Shown one piece after another: positions 37,297-46,290 of a stretch of 64,000 nt of DNA (its first letter is position 1; each line of letters starts with the position of its first letter). A model generated the notes under the pieces. That model worked only from the letters and a program-made list of their open reading frames with translations, ran no database searches and was not told the DNA's origin. This DNA comes from Amycolatopsis coloradensis (GTDB lineage: Bacteria; Actinomycetota; Actinomycetes; Mycobacteriales; Pseudonocardiaceae): the NCBI RefSeq assembly GCF_001953865.1, contig NZ_MQUQ01000027.1, forward strand, positions 18,436-82,435, in the 5' to 3' direction. Position numbers and translations under genes: made by a program.

Positions 37297-38154
37297 GTGC
37301 GCGAGCGAGAGCGTGACTACGTCGACTACGCGACGACACGGCTGCCCTGGCTGCGCCAAACGGCCTACCTGCTGACACAGGACTGGCACCGGGTCGACGA
37401 CGTGGTGCAGACGGCGTTCACACAGCTGTACCGGCACTGGAAACGAGTGTCGCAGATGGAGAACCTGGACGGCTACACGCGCACGATCCTGGTGCGCTCG
37501 TTCCTCGGCGAGCGGCGCCGATGGGGGTCGAGGGTCCGGCTGATGGCCGAGCCGCCGGAATCTCCCGGCGGGGAGCCGGATCACGCCGGGCGAGTCGCGG
37601 TGCGGACTGCTCTGGCCACTGTGCCGCCGCGGCAGCGGGCCACCCTCGTGTTGCGGTTCTACTGCGACCTGAGCGTGGAGCAGGTCGCCGACGTTCTGGG
37701 CTGCGCTCCGGGAACCGTGAAAAGCCAAACCGCACGAGGCCTGGACGCGCTGCGGCGCGTGCTGGCCGACACCCCGTCACCGGTCTCGCCGGCCGCGGAG
37801 GAGCAAGTGATGAACGAGCAGGATGTGCGCACCCTTCTGGACGATCTGGCCCACGCCCCCGCCCCGCCGTCCCGAGTCGACGTCGTGGGCGCGGTGGCCA
37901 CGGCTCGGCGCGGGCGTCGGGTCCGCACGGTGACCTCGGTCGCGGCGTCGGTCCTCGTCGTGGGGCTGGCCACCGGCCTCACCCACGCCGTCATCGACCG
38001 CTCGCCGCCGCCCGCCGGTTCTGCCCCCGCGGCCGCCCTGCGCCCAGCGCGCCCCCGCGGTTCGATCCGCTGGTGCGGTACGCCTCGTTCGGTTGGTTAC
38101 CCGAGCAGGACACGCTGGACTGGCACACCACGTCGATCAACGGCGAGCGGCTGA
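37297..38154 (+). CDS. SigE-family ECF-like sigma factor, fused in frame to anti-sigma N-terminus
   Basis: GTG start with AGGAGAG 3 bp upstream. Residues 1-171 form a SigE-family sigma-70 protein: region 2 (DYATTRLPWLRQTAYLLTQD, DDVVQTAFTQLYRHW) and region 4 (VPPRQRATLVLRFYCDLSVE, GTVKSQTARGLDAL). The frame then runs without a stop into an ATG (37810) and MNEQDVRTLLDDLA, an Arg-rich segment and one membrane helix (VTSVAASVLVVGLATGLT), which are the beginning of the usual downstream membrane partner. It ends shortly after in unrelated residues. In relatives the two are separate genes; here they are fused, and the partner's outer domain is in another frame. Confidence 0.8.
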   Translation: MRERERDYVDYATTRLPWLRQTAYLLTQDWHRVDDVVQTAFTQLYRHWKRVSQMENLDGYTRTILVRSFLGERRRWGSRVRLMAEPPESPGGEPDHAGRVAVRTALATVPPRQRATLVLRFYCDLSVEQVADVLGCAPGTVKSQTARGLDALRRVLADTPSPVSPAAEEQVMNEQDVRTLLDDLAHAPAPPSRVDVVGAVATARRGRRVRTVTSVAASVLVVGLATGLTHAVIDRSPPPAGSAPAAALRPARPRGSIRWCGTPRSVGYPSRTRWTGTPRRSTASG

Positions 38155-38945
38155 CGGTGAAAGCGTCGAAGTTCGTTCCGGACCCGGCCAACGGTGCGGG
38201 CGCCGCCCTCCCCGCGGCGCACGTCGAGGTGCGCCTTTACGCCGCAGGCGTCGTCCCCATGACCGACCGGCCGATCGAGACGCGGCTTCCCGGAGAGTAC
38301 ACGCGAATGGTGCCCTACGGGCCGGTGACCGGCGCCCCAGCCGTCAACGGCGCCCCGGCGTATTGGGTGGAGATACCCGGCGACTCCGAGACGCTCATCC
38401 TGAAGTGGCGCTACGCCCGCGGCGGCTGGGCCGAGCTAGCCACCTCCCGGCTCAGTGGCGATCCGCGCGAGACCGCCCACCGCATCGCCGGGGCACTGCG
38501 TATCGACGGCACCGAACGACTGCGCTTCCCGTTCCAGCTCACCGGCCTGCCCGCCGAATTCCGACCGGTGGCAGGCGAGGTCGAGGAAGGCGGCCCCGGT
38601 GGGCCGTGGCACGCCACCCTCGACCTGAGTTTTCGCCCCGCCCAGCACGGACCGACCCTGAGCGTGTCCGTCCACCCCGGCACCGACGTCCGCGCGCCCA
38701 ACACCACCGTCGACGGCCATCCGGCCCGCCATGACACCCTCAGCAAAAACCACCTCGGGGCGCCGCAGTATTCCGACCGGCTGTCCGTCTCGGACCTCGA
38801 CGGCTTGCAGGCCGATCTCTTCATCGACGCCACGTCGGCCTCCGGCGCCGCCCCGCTGGGACCGGACGGCGTACTCGGCGTCTACCGCGGCCTCACCGTC
38901 CACGCGGACCGCGCCCGCTGGACCGGCCAACCCGTCGTGCGTTGA
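37810..38945 (+). pseudogene. Frameshifted membrane partner (anti-sigma-like) of the sigma factor
   Basis: The N-terminal part (MNEQDVRTLL to the membrane helix and an Ala/Pro linker) is in the sigma frame up to about 38030. The outer domain of about 295 residues (PPRFDPLVRYASFGWLPEQD to RARWTGQPVVR) is in the -1 frame and is fully open to the stop at 38945. The join lies in a Pro/Ala linker between two copies of GCCCCCGCGG (38023-38032, 38051-38060). A single indel in a C run, real or a sequencing artefact, would explain it. The outer domain is long and free of stops, so the break is recent, or the frame change is bypassed. Confidence 0.7.
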
Positions 38946-39291
38946 CCCCTCGCTCAAGCTGGGCCTGTGTTGGTGTTCACTACACGTATTTCGCAGGTGA
39001 CGCCCGGAGTGAAGACGGCTACTTCTTCGTCGACAGCGCGACAGTGATCGCTACGGCGCCACCAGCAATGCGGCAAGGGCGACACCAAATTGACGACGAT
39101 GCCGAGGATCATCGATCTTCTGCTTTCGAAATCTTCTCTTGAACCTGGAAAGAGTATGGCATGCGATCGCGCACTCCTCTTGCCCACAGCGCCCACGACG
39201 ACACGTTGAATACGGCAGTGACGCCCGCCCGGCCAGGCGCAATGACCGACCGCTGTGAACCGCGTCGCGAGAACAAGCCATGCCCGACGCT
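38946..39291. other. Intergenic stretch between convergent genes, nothing seen
   Basis: Neither strand shows a supported gene, clear hairpin or repeat between the sigma partner gene and the diguanylate cyclase gene. Confidence 0.5.
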
Positions 39292-40578
39292 TCACGAGGA
39301 CGTGAAGCCGTCGATACACACCTGGTTTCGGCCGAGGTGCTTCGCCCGGTACACGGCCTTGTCCGCCGCCCCGAGCACTTGGTCCAGCGCACTGCCGGCA
39401 ATGGGATAGACCGCGACGCCGAGGGACACCGACACCCCCTTGATCGTCGTTTCGCCGTCATTTGTCAACGTCACCACGGCGAGCTTCATGACAGCTTCCC
39501 GGATCCGTTCCGCGATGGCGATCGAGTGCCCTTGCCCTATACCAGGCAGCAAAACGACGAATTCCTCGCCGCCGAAGCGGCCGACCGAGTCGTAGATGCG
39601 CACCTCGTGCTGGACGGCGTCCGCAACCGCGCGCAGCACGGCGTCGCCGGCCAGATGGCCGTAGGTGTCGTTGACTCGTTTGAAGTGATCGATATCGATC
39701 ATCAGGATGCCGCACGGGTCGTTCGTCCGTCGTGCCCTGCTCAGCTCGGCGTCTGCCCGCTTGCTCCATTCGGCGATGGTGAGCAAGCCGGTCTTGTGGT
39801 CCCGGTCGGCCAGTATCTCCAGTTGGCGCCCGAGTTCGCCTCGAGGCAACAGCACTGCCGGCAACAGCGTGAGGGAGACCAGGCTGGGGTGCACGACCAG
39901 CAACACAGCCGTGGTTCCGCCGAGGCACAGCGTGACGATGTCGAGCACGTTGTCGGCCCATGAGCCGATGAAGGACACAAATCCGCGTCGAGAGTCATGC
40001 AGCTTGAAGCCGATCATGACCAGCAGTGTGTTGACAACGAAGTAGGTCAGTCCGCCGAGCACAATCGCGACCAAGCCTGGTGGTTCATCGCGGAAACCGA
40101 GTAAGTCCGGCGCGGCCCAAGCGGCAAGGACGGTGATAACCGCGGTGGCCGCCGAACATATCACCCGATAAAGACGCACGCCTGGCACCATGCGCAAGAC
40201 CCGCAGCCACAGGTGTGCGTAGATCGGAATGACCAGCAGGCAGGCAAGGATGGGTGATATCGTCAGCGCCGCCGCCAGGGTCCATATCGAGACCATGTTG
40301 ATATGCGGATTGGTGGCGAAGAACCGTCGCATCCGCTCTACCTGCGCTGACATCTCCGCTTGAAGCACGGCGGCCAGCAGCAGCACACCGAACCACGCCC
40401 AGTCCTTTCCGGTCGTCGCCCGTCCCGGCAGCACCAGCGGTAGCACGAGTGCCATGAGCTCTAGCGTCAGGTAGTACGGCATAACCCCACGGGGAGCTGT
40501 GAATAACTGAGCACCCTGAGACTGCCGACCTGTCACATTATCCGCCGCACGACGGCGTGTTTCCCCCCGCCAATCCAC
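39292..40578 (-). CDS. Membrane diguanylate cyclase (GGDEF)
   Basis: A 428-residue protein with a GTG start behind GGGGAGGG. About seven or eight hydrophobic helices form the N-terminal half (MASE-like sensor). The C-terminal GGDEF domain (about 265-425) contains DIDHFKRVNDTYGHLAGD and the active-site motif GGEEF near residue 335. RIYD lies five residues before GGEEF and fits the RxxD product-inhibition site. It should therefore make cyclic di-GMP at the membrane and be feedback inhibited. The gene stands alone; no EAL partner is nearby. Confidence 0.93.
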   Translation of the reverse strand: MDWRGETRRRAADNVTGRQSQGAQLFTAPRGVMPYYLTLELMALVLPLVLPGRATTGKDWAWFGVLLLAAVLQAEMSAQVERMRRFFATNPHINMVSIWTLAAALTISPILACLLVIPIYAHLWLRVLRMVPGVRLYRVICSAATAVITVLAAWAAPDLLGFRDEPPGLVAIVLGGLTYFVVNTLLVMIGFKLHDSRRGFVSFIGSWADNVLDIVTLCLGGTTAVLLVVHPSLVSLTLLPAVLLPRGELGRQLEILADRDHKTGLLTIAEWSKRADAELSRARRTNDPCGILMIDIDHFKRVNDTYGHLAGDAVLRAVADAVQHEVRIYDSVGRFGGEEFVVLLPGIGQGHSIAIAERIREAVMKLAVVTLTNDGETTIKGVSVSLGVAVYPIAGSALDQVLGAADKAVYRAKHLGRNQVCIDGFTSS

Positions 40579-41482
40579 TGGCCCTCCCCTGCGCGTGGAT
40601 CACGTCCGGAGTTCCACCCCGGTGAACCAACCTTAGCGGGCAGCCACGCCGCGACCAGGGTGGTACAACTCTTCTCGGTCATTTGGCCCATACCGACAGC
40701 TTCGGGCGCAGCAGGGTCGGACACCGCACGCGCTCACCGGCCCGCGCGCAGTGTCCTGCCTCGATGCAAGCGTCTGTGCCGAGCTGAACGTCGACTCTCG
40801 AGGTGTCAGGCTCCTGAATACGAACATCAGTCGAAGAAAGGCCGCAAGCAGGGATTGACCTTGAATGACCGGGACAACGGCAAGGCCGAACACCCGCTTG
40901 GTGATCAATGATCCGAGTCCGATGACGGGCGCACCGGCGGGCCCCATGGGCGGCCGGTGATGGCCACTATCTCGATGTGGTGGTGCGGTGCGGCGTCGAA
41001 GCTGAGGAGGACCCCGCCGACGGATGTCGCGAAGTCGGGAGCCGACGTACCTCGCGAGAAGGCTTGGTGCCTGAGCGGGCCGGGCTTTGCCTTCGCCGTA
41101 CTCGCCCATGTCACAGGAGCTATCGGGCACTGATTCTTCCAGGTGAAGCAGGTCGTCCGTGCCGTGCAGCCGCAGAACAGGTGCGTAGCGGAAATGCAAC
41201 CGACTCCGGCGCCAAGCCCAGCCGGGCTCGGAGCAGTGCCGTGGTCCGAGCCCGGCCTCCGGCGCGAACATCGCCGCAAGATACGGTGCTGGAGAGGGTG
41301 CCGCGAACGAGATTCAAGGCATGATGTCACTGACCTGGCCTCGGTGGTACTGCCGCTCGGCACGAGCTGTCTGGATCTGGGACCGGGTGACCGACTTCGG
41401 TGGTCCGGACCCACGAGCAGCCTGCCGGAACTTCGGTTATCGGGCCCAGTCGCCGCTCTGCGGCGTCCGAGCGAGTGCCACG
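40579..41482. other. 900-bp stretch without a supported gene
   Basis: Several overlapping open frames occur on both strands, for example a 212-codon minus frame at 40633-41271, but none shows a consistent family pattern, and composition is noisy (many Arg, Pro and Cys). It may be a decayed gene: minus-strand pieces such as TSVGGVLLSFDAAPHHHIEI look protein-like, but I cannot place them. Confidence 0.45.
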
Positions 41483-42706
41483 TCAAGGGGCGGGCTTGAA
41501 ACGCGCGGGTTGTGGTCGCTTCGCCTTCTTTCCCACCAGGAACGACCCGCACAGCAGGGCCGCGACCGAACACGCCGTCATGGCCAGGTAGAGGGGAATC
41601 GCGGTGTGCTGGCCGCCGAGTCCGACCAGGGGCGCGGCGAGTGCGCCGAGTCCACTTTGGAGTGTTCCTAGCAGTGCCGACGCGGTCCCGGCGGATTCGG
41701 GGACCGCTTCGATCGCCAGTGCGGTGGCGTTGCCGAATACCAGGCCGAGGCCGGCACCGGTGATCGCCAGCAGCGACAACGCGCTGACCGGGGTCAATTT
41801 CCCGATGGTCGCGATCAGCAAGGACACCGCCGTGGAGCCCGACATGGCCACCAATCCGATCCGCAGGAGCACCGACGGAGGGACACGGCCGACCAGTTTG
41901 GCGCTGGCAGCGCTGGACAGGGTGGCGATCAGCGCTCCCGCGGCGAAGATGACGGAGTACTCCTGGACACTCATGCCGAGCATCTTCTGATAAAGGAAGG
42001 GCGAGGCGGAGATATAGGAGAACAGCGCTCCGGACGCGAAGACGAAGACAAGGGTGTGACCGAGGTAGACCCGGTTGCCCAGCACTCCGGCCGCCGCGCG
42101 CACCGTAGTCGTGAATCCTTTGGCGTGGCGTCGTTCTCGCGGCAGGGTTTCCGGTATCAGGAAGAATGCCGCGGCGAACATCGACAGCACCACCGCGGCC
42201 AGCAGCCAGAAGACGGCGCGCCAGCCGAATCCCTCGAAAACCGCTCCGCCTGCCAGTGGCGCGACGATCGGCGCGATGCCGCCGAGGGCCATCAGGATGC
42301 CGAACAGGCGGGCCGCGGCGGCGCCGGTGGCGATGTCGGAGATAACGGCGCGACCGAGCACCACCCCCGCCGCGCCGGCGAAACCGGTGACGAAACGCAG
42401 TGCCACCAACCACTCCAGCGTCGGAGCGAGAGCGCAAAGGGCCGTGCTCGCCGCGCACAGGGCGGTTCCGGCGAGCAGGAGACCTCGGCGTCCGTACCGG
42501 TCGGACAACGGGCCGAGGACGAGTTGCCCGGCCGCCAGTCCGATCAAGAACGCGGTGAGTGTGAGCTGCACGCCAGAGGCATCGGTGCCGAGGTCCTCGG
42601 CCATCCGCGGGAACGCCGACAGGTACAGGTCGGTGGCCATCGGCAGCACGAAGGACAACAAGGCCAGCACCGCGATGAGCGCGCCGGCGGGTTTGACAGA
42701 GGGCAT
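41483..42706 (-). CDS. Bcr/CflA-type drug efflux MFS transporter
   Basis: 407 residues with twelve helices. The N-terminus (PMATDLYLSAFPRMAEDLG) and the motif A loop (GPLSDRYGRRGLLL) are diagnostic of the Bcr/CflA subfamily of DHA1 drug:H+ antiporters, which expel compounds such as bicyclomycin, chloramphenicol or sulfonamides. It is divergent from a MarR regulator with a 30-bp palindrome between them, so MarR repression relieved by a ligand is the likely control. The start has GGGAGA 6-7 bp upstream. Confidence 0.92.
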   Translation of the reverse strand: MPSVKPAGALIAVLALLSFVLPMATDLYLSAFPRMAEDLGTDASGVQLTLTAFLIGLAAGQLVLGPLSDRYGRRGLLLAGTALCAASTALCALAPTLEWLVALRFVTGFAGAAGVVLGRAVISDIATGAAAARLFGILMALGGIAPIVAPLAGGAVFEGFGWRAVFWLLAAVVLSMFAAAFFLIPETLPRERRHAKGFTTTVRAAAGVLGNRVYLGHTLVFVFASGALFSYISASPFLYQKMLGMSVQEYSVIFAAGALIATLSSAASAKLVGRVPPSVLLRIGLVAMSGSTAVSLLIATIGKLTPVSALSLLAITGAGLGLVFGNATALAIEAVPESAGTASALLGTLQSGLGALAAPLVGLGGQHTAIPLYLAMTACSVAALLCGSFLVGKKAKRPQPARFKPAP

Positions 42707-42719
42707 CCAGGGTCTCCCA

Positions 42720-42749
42720 GTTAGCTATATTTATATAACTATAACTAAC
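42720..42749. promoter_or_regulatory. Near-perfect 30-bp palindrome, probable MarR operator
   Basis: GTTAG...CTAAC outer arms enclose TATA/TATA and a central TTATATAA. Thirteen of fifteen base pairs are symmetric. It is strikingly AT-rich in this GC-rich DNA and lies between the divergent MarR and Bcr/CflA genes, so binding there would block both promoters. Confidence 0.75.
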
Positions 42750-42751
42750 GG

Positions 42752-42766
42752 TACACTGGTGCCGTG
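42752..42766 (+). promoter_or_regulatory. Putative leaderless promoter of the MarR gene
   Basis: TACACT (42752-42757) stands six bases before the GTG start, the right distance for a -10 box with transcription starting at the G of GTG. No ribosome site is present. Leaderless mRNAs are common in actinobacteria. Confidence 0.45.
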
Positions 42767-43222
42767 ACCGATGACAACGCCGCGCGACTCAAGCAGGCGA
42801 GAGGCCTGGTACCCGGCCTGTACGGGTTGTCCCGTGCACTACGGCTGCGAGGAGTCACCGAGGCGGGGCTGTACCAGCTCCCGCCATCGGAACTGGAAGT
42901 GCTGCGCTACGTGCTGGACACACCGGGCACTCCTCTGAGCACGATGGCGCGTGAGCTGGGATTGCAGACGAGCAACGCCAGCGTCGTGGTGCGGAACCTG
43001 GTCGCCCGCGAGCTCGTGGAACGCGAGCCCGATCCGGACGACCGAAGGTCGGTACGACTGCTTCCGACGATGAACGCACAGCACGGCATGGCACGGATCG
43101 AGAGCTCCTGGGCCGAGCTACTCGCCGTCGCGCTGGAGAATCTTTCTCCGGACGAACGAGACAAGCTGGCCGCCGCGGGACCAGCGCTGGCCTCGCTCGG
43201 GAAAGCGCTCAAAACCCGCTGA
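42764..43222 (+). CDS. MarR-family transcription regulator
   Basis: 152 residues with a winged helix: LPPSELEVLRYVLD, TMARELGLQTSNASVVVRNL (recognition helix) and REPDPDDRRSVRLLPT (wing with the conserved DxRS). The DDRRSVRL wing is hallmark MarR. The protein should bind the palindrome just upstream and repress itself and the divergent Bcr/CflA pump. Its GTG start lacks a ribosome site and is probably leaderless. Confidence 0.92.
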   Translation: MTDDNAARLKQARGLVPGLYGLSRALRLRGVTEAGLYQLPPSELEVLRYVLDTPGTPLSTMARELGLQTSNASVVVRNLVARELVEREPDPDDRRSVRLLPTMNAQHGMARIESSWAELLAVALENLSPDERDKLAAAGPALASLGKALKTR

Positions 43223-43304
43223 CGCCCGAATCGCCCCGTTGAGCACCGAGCGACGACGGAGGCAGCCTCCTCCACCGGTGACACGTTCATCGAAGGAGTC
43301 CTCC

Positions 43305-43415
43305 ATGTCAGCCCCTCTGCCCATCGCGATCACCGTGCGAACCCTCGCCGTCCTCTTCACCCCGGTCACCGCCTGCCGTGAAGCCGCTTACCGGCGACCG
43401 CGGACAACCGCATGA
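43305..43415 (+). CDS. Possible 36-residue peptide
   Basis: ATG behind AAGGAG (8 bp). The product is MSAPLPIAITVRTLAVLFTP followed by VTACREAAYRR and a short basic tail; its stop overlaps another ATG (ATGA). The hydrophobic middle could be a membrane anchor. No family recognised; it may be the 5' stub of a lost gene. Confidence 0.3.
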   Translation: MSAPLPIAITVRTLAVLFTPVTACREAAYRRPRTTA

Positions 43416-43487
43416 GCAACAGTTCCGTCTTCCCGTAGCTCACGTCGAGGCTGGACAGCCCTCTTGCCGCCGACGTTCAGAGTTGGC

Positions 43488-44453
43488 CTATCTGCCGCCG
43501 TAGCGATGGGCGACGGCGTGGAACGCCGCTTTCGGCCGCCATTGCGCCGAGTGGTCGGCTTTCGCTGTGACGATGCCGAATCCGGCTCGGTCCAAGTCGA
43601 GCGCCGGATCGTCGTGATAAGCGAAATCGGGCATGCTGAAAGTGAAGACGAAGGCGCCGTGCACGTCTGTCTGGTCATAAAGGTCGATCAGCTCGGCGAG
43701 ATAGCGGGCCTGGATGTCCTCGTCGCGCGGATGTGCGTCCATGATCCGCGGCGGGCTGGCGTACCAGTTGACGATGTGGAAGGAGCCGGGCCCGCGGACG
43801 TCCGCCCCGGTGAAGGCGCCGCAGCCGAATTCGGTGATCACCACCGGTTTGGCCGATTCGCTGACCAGCGCGCGGACCCGCCGTTCGTAGCTCGTGTGGT
43901 CGGTCCCGGACCGGTAGAGGCTGACCCCGGCCAGGTCGAATCGGGACCAGTCCACCGTTTCCCAGCCGGCCGCGGCGTAGGTGAGCGGCCCGTGGAATAC
44001 GTCGCGGGCGGCTTCCGCCGCTTTCGCGAGTAGGGCGTCGAGCCGGCGGTTGATGCGGCGCCGGAGCAGAGTGTGTGCTCGCAGAATGAGCCGCAAGCGC
44101 AGATAGGAGCGGGGGCCGGGAACGATGCCCCGGGAGGTGTGCGAGAACTCGCTGCCGACCAGCAGGGTTACTTTTCCCGGATGGCGGAGCCGCAGCTGTT
44201 CCGCGGACGCCGCGGTCCTTGTCAGATGCGCGAGTAGCTCAGGAGGCCGCAGCTCCGTCGCGTTGGGCCGGATGTACACGTCCAGGCCGAGCTCGAGCGC
44301 TTGGCCGGCGACCGCGATCAGCTGGTCGACGTCGGCGCCGATGGACATCACCGCGGTGCAGTGCAGGTCGTCCCGGATCGCGGTCAGGTCGCGACGGACC
44401 AGGTCCACTGGAGTTTCGCCGACGAGATAGGAAATGCCGCGCACGGTCAGCAT
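43488..44453 (-). CDS. TIM-barrel-like protein, glycosidase-fold family of unknown role
   Basis: 321 residues from the ATG at 44453 (AAAGGA 8 bp upstream). It begins MLTVRGISYLVG and continues VDLVRRDLTAIRDDLHCTAV, then SIGADVDQLI, the pattern of a small actinobacterial family with a predicted glycoside hydrolase-like barrel. Some relatives, as I recall, carry the old label abortive phage infection protein, for which I know of no firm evidence. An acid-rich strand near the end (VVITEFGCGAFTGADVRG) could hold a catalytic Glu, as in clan GH-A enzymes. There is no signal peptide, so a secreted hydrolase is not indicated. Substrate unknown. Confidence 0.6.
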   Translation of the reverse strand: MLTVRGISYLVGETPVDLVRRDLTAIRDDLHCTAVMSIGADVDQLIAVAGQALELGLDVYIRPNATELRPPELLAHLTRTAASAEQLRLRHPGKVTLLVGSEFSHTSRGIVPGPRSYLRLRLILRAHTLLRRRINRRLDALLAKAAEAARDVFHGPLTYAAAGWETVDWSRFDLAGVSLYRSGTDHTSYERRVRALVSESAKPVVITEFGCGAFTGADVRGPGSFHIVNWYASPPRIMDAHPRDEDIQARYLAELIDLYDQTDVHGAFVFTFSMPDFAYHDDPALDLDRAGFGIVTAKADHSAQWRPKAAFHAVAHRYGGR

Positions 44454-44706
44454 CCGGTCGTTCCTTTCCGCGAACAGTTCTCTGGAGCGATGCCATGCCG
44501 ACGCGGGCAGGTCGAGCACTCCGGCGTTCACCACATGACCCACCCCCGGCGACACCTCACCCAGCGGGTCGACCGCGAACGCCAGCCCGGTTCGAGCCGG
44601 CAGCGCTGTGCTCGCTCGACCCCAGACAAGCGATCACACCTGCCATCACGACCTTCAGACGATGTTCACCCTGCCACCGGTCGATGCACGGACAGATCAG
44701 ACTTTG

Positions 44707-46290
44707 TCAGCTTTGCCGAAGTTTGGCGAACGTCTCGGGCAGCCGCGTCGCCAGCCTTCGTGTCGCGATGGCGCCACCCAGGCAGGCGCCGGCGATGGCG
44801 TTGACGAGTGCCACCGCGAAGGTCGCCGCGGGGAACCAGCCGGGGAGCGAGTCCCCGGCGAACGTCAGTGCCGCGGCCATCGCCGATGTCGGCGCCGTTG
44901 CCCACAGCTGGATCTGGAACGCCGCGAAGATCCCGGCGGTGTTCTCCCCGGCGTCGGTGGCGTTGACCCGCTTGTGCGGATCGACCCCGGGCGTCGCGCC
45001 GAGCACCGACATCGCCACGGCGGTGCCGCAGCCGACACCGAGCAGGGCGATCAGCACCGCGAGGATCGGGACGGCGTAGTCGAAGATCCCGGTCACGGTC
45101 ATCATCGCCAGTGACAGGATGATCCCGGAGAGTCCGAACAGGACGGTGATGGCGAGCTGGCGGCCACGAATGTCGGCGCGTACCGCGTCCCGGCTCTCGG
45201 CCACCACGAGTTGCCAGAGCGCGGTGCCGTCCTGGCCGTAGAGGTTCGCGCCGCTGAGCGCGACCGTCAACGCGACGGCGACACCGGCCAGCCCGGCGAT
45301 CTCGGGCAGACCCGCGATCGCGCCGTACACCGCGATGAACACACCGAACCACATTGCCGACCGGATCTCCAGGCTCCGCCACGGATCCCGCCACCAGGTG
45401 CGAAGTTCCTTGCCGACGACGGCGCCGAGCGGGCTCGTCGGCAGCAGTCTGGCCCGGGTCAGCGCCCGGCTGCCCCAGGGGCGGCGGCGACGGCGCACGG
45501 TGCGATCGCCGACGTGCGGTGTCAGCAGTGCGATCGCGGCGAGGGTCACGGCCGCGGTGACGGCGGCGAGCAGGAGGATCGAGCCCAGCGCGGGCAGCGG
45601 CTGCCCGGCCGCCATCGCGTCGATGGCCCGCACGGGCAAGCCGATCGGCGTCCACTCCAGTGCCCCGCGCGCCGGGACGGAACCGAAGCCTTCGCGCAGG
45701 AACACCGGGACCGAGTTCAGCGCCGGGCGCACCACGACCCATCCCGCCACCATCGACGACAGCAGCAGACCGTATTGGACGGCCGCGAGTTCCACGCCGA
45801 GATGGGTCCGCATCGCCGCGCCGAGCAACGCGTAGACCGTCCGGGAGAGCGCGACCACGAACACGACCAGGAGTACCGCGCCGACGAGGGCCGTGACGGC
45901 CGAAGCGATCGCGGTGGCATCGGTCGCCGTGGCAAGGGCGTACGGGATCAACGCCAGCGCCGCGATCGCCGTCACCGCACCACCGACTCCGACGAACGCC
46001 GACGCGAGCAGTCCCGCCCCGAGCCGTCGCCGGGGCAACGGCAGCAGGGTGAAGTACTCCGGACGGAGCATCGCGGCCCCGGAGGTGAGAACCGGGCCTA
46101 CCATCCATCCCGCGACCCAGAACGCGAGGGCGAGCAGCAGGACATCGGCGCGGGCCACGGGCGCGGCGACGAACCCGATCACGAAGGTGCCGGCGGCCGC
46201 CGCGATCCCGGCGACCAGCCCGAGCAGCCGTTTCCAGCTGGGGGTGTGCCGCTGGATCGTGAGCTTCAGCCGGATCAGGTCGCCAACCAC
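44707..46290 (-). CDS. ABC-2 type transporter permease
   Basis: 527 residues with about twelve hydrophobic helices in two halves and a central cytoplasmic loop containing GKELRTWWRDPWRSLEIRSA, typical of large ABC-2 permeases. The GTG start lies inside the end of the ATPase gene (16-bp overlap) with GAGGAGGAG upstream, so the two are co-translated and form one exporter. The substrate is unknown; the two-component genes divergent from it may sense that substrate. Confidence 0.85.
   Translation of the reverse strand: MVGDLIRLKLTIQRHTPSWKRLLGLVAGIAAAAGTFVIGFVAAPVARADVLLLALAFWVAGWMVGPVLTSGAAMLRPEYFTLLPLPRRRLGAGLLASAFVGVGGAVTAIAALALIPYALATATDATAIASAVTALVGAVLLVVFVVALSRTVYALLGAAMRTHLGVELAAVQYGLLLSSMVAGWVVVRPALNSVPVFLREGFGSVPARGALEWTPIGLPVRAIDAMAAGQPLPALGSILLLAAVTAAVTLAAIALLTPHVGDRTVRRRRRPWGSRALTRARLLPTSPLGAVVGKELRTWWRDPWRSLEIRSAMWFGVFIAVYGAIAGLPEIAGLAGVAVALTVALSGANLYGQDGTALWQLVVAESRDAVRADIRGRQLAITVLFGLSGIILSLAMMTVTGIFDYAVPILAVLIALLGVGCGTAVAMSVLGATPGVDPHKRVNATDAGENTAGIFAAFQIQLWATAPTSAMAAALTFAGDSLPGWFPAATFAVALVNAIAGACLGGAIATRRLATRLPETFAKLRQS

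Noticed and set aside
40633..41271. 212-codon minus-strand frame after the diguanylate cyclase
   Set aside because: No recognisable motif, odd Arg/Cys-rich composition and no good start; recorded only as a gene-poor stretch.
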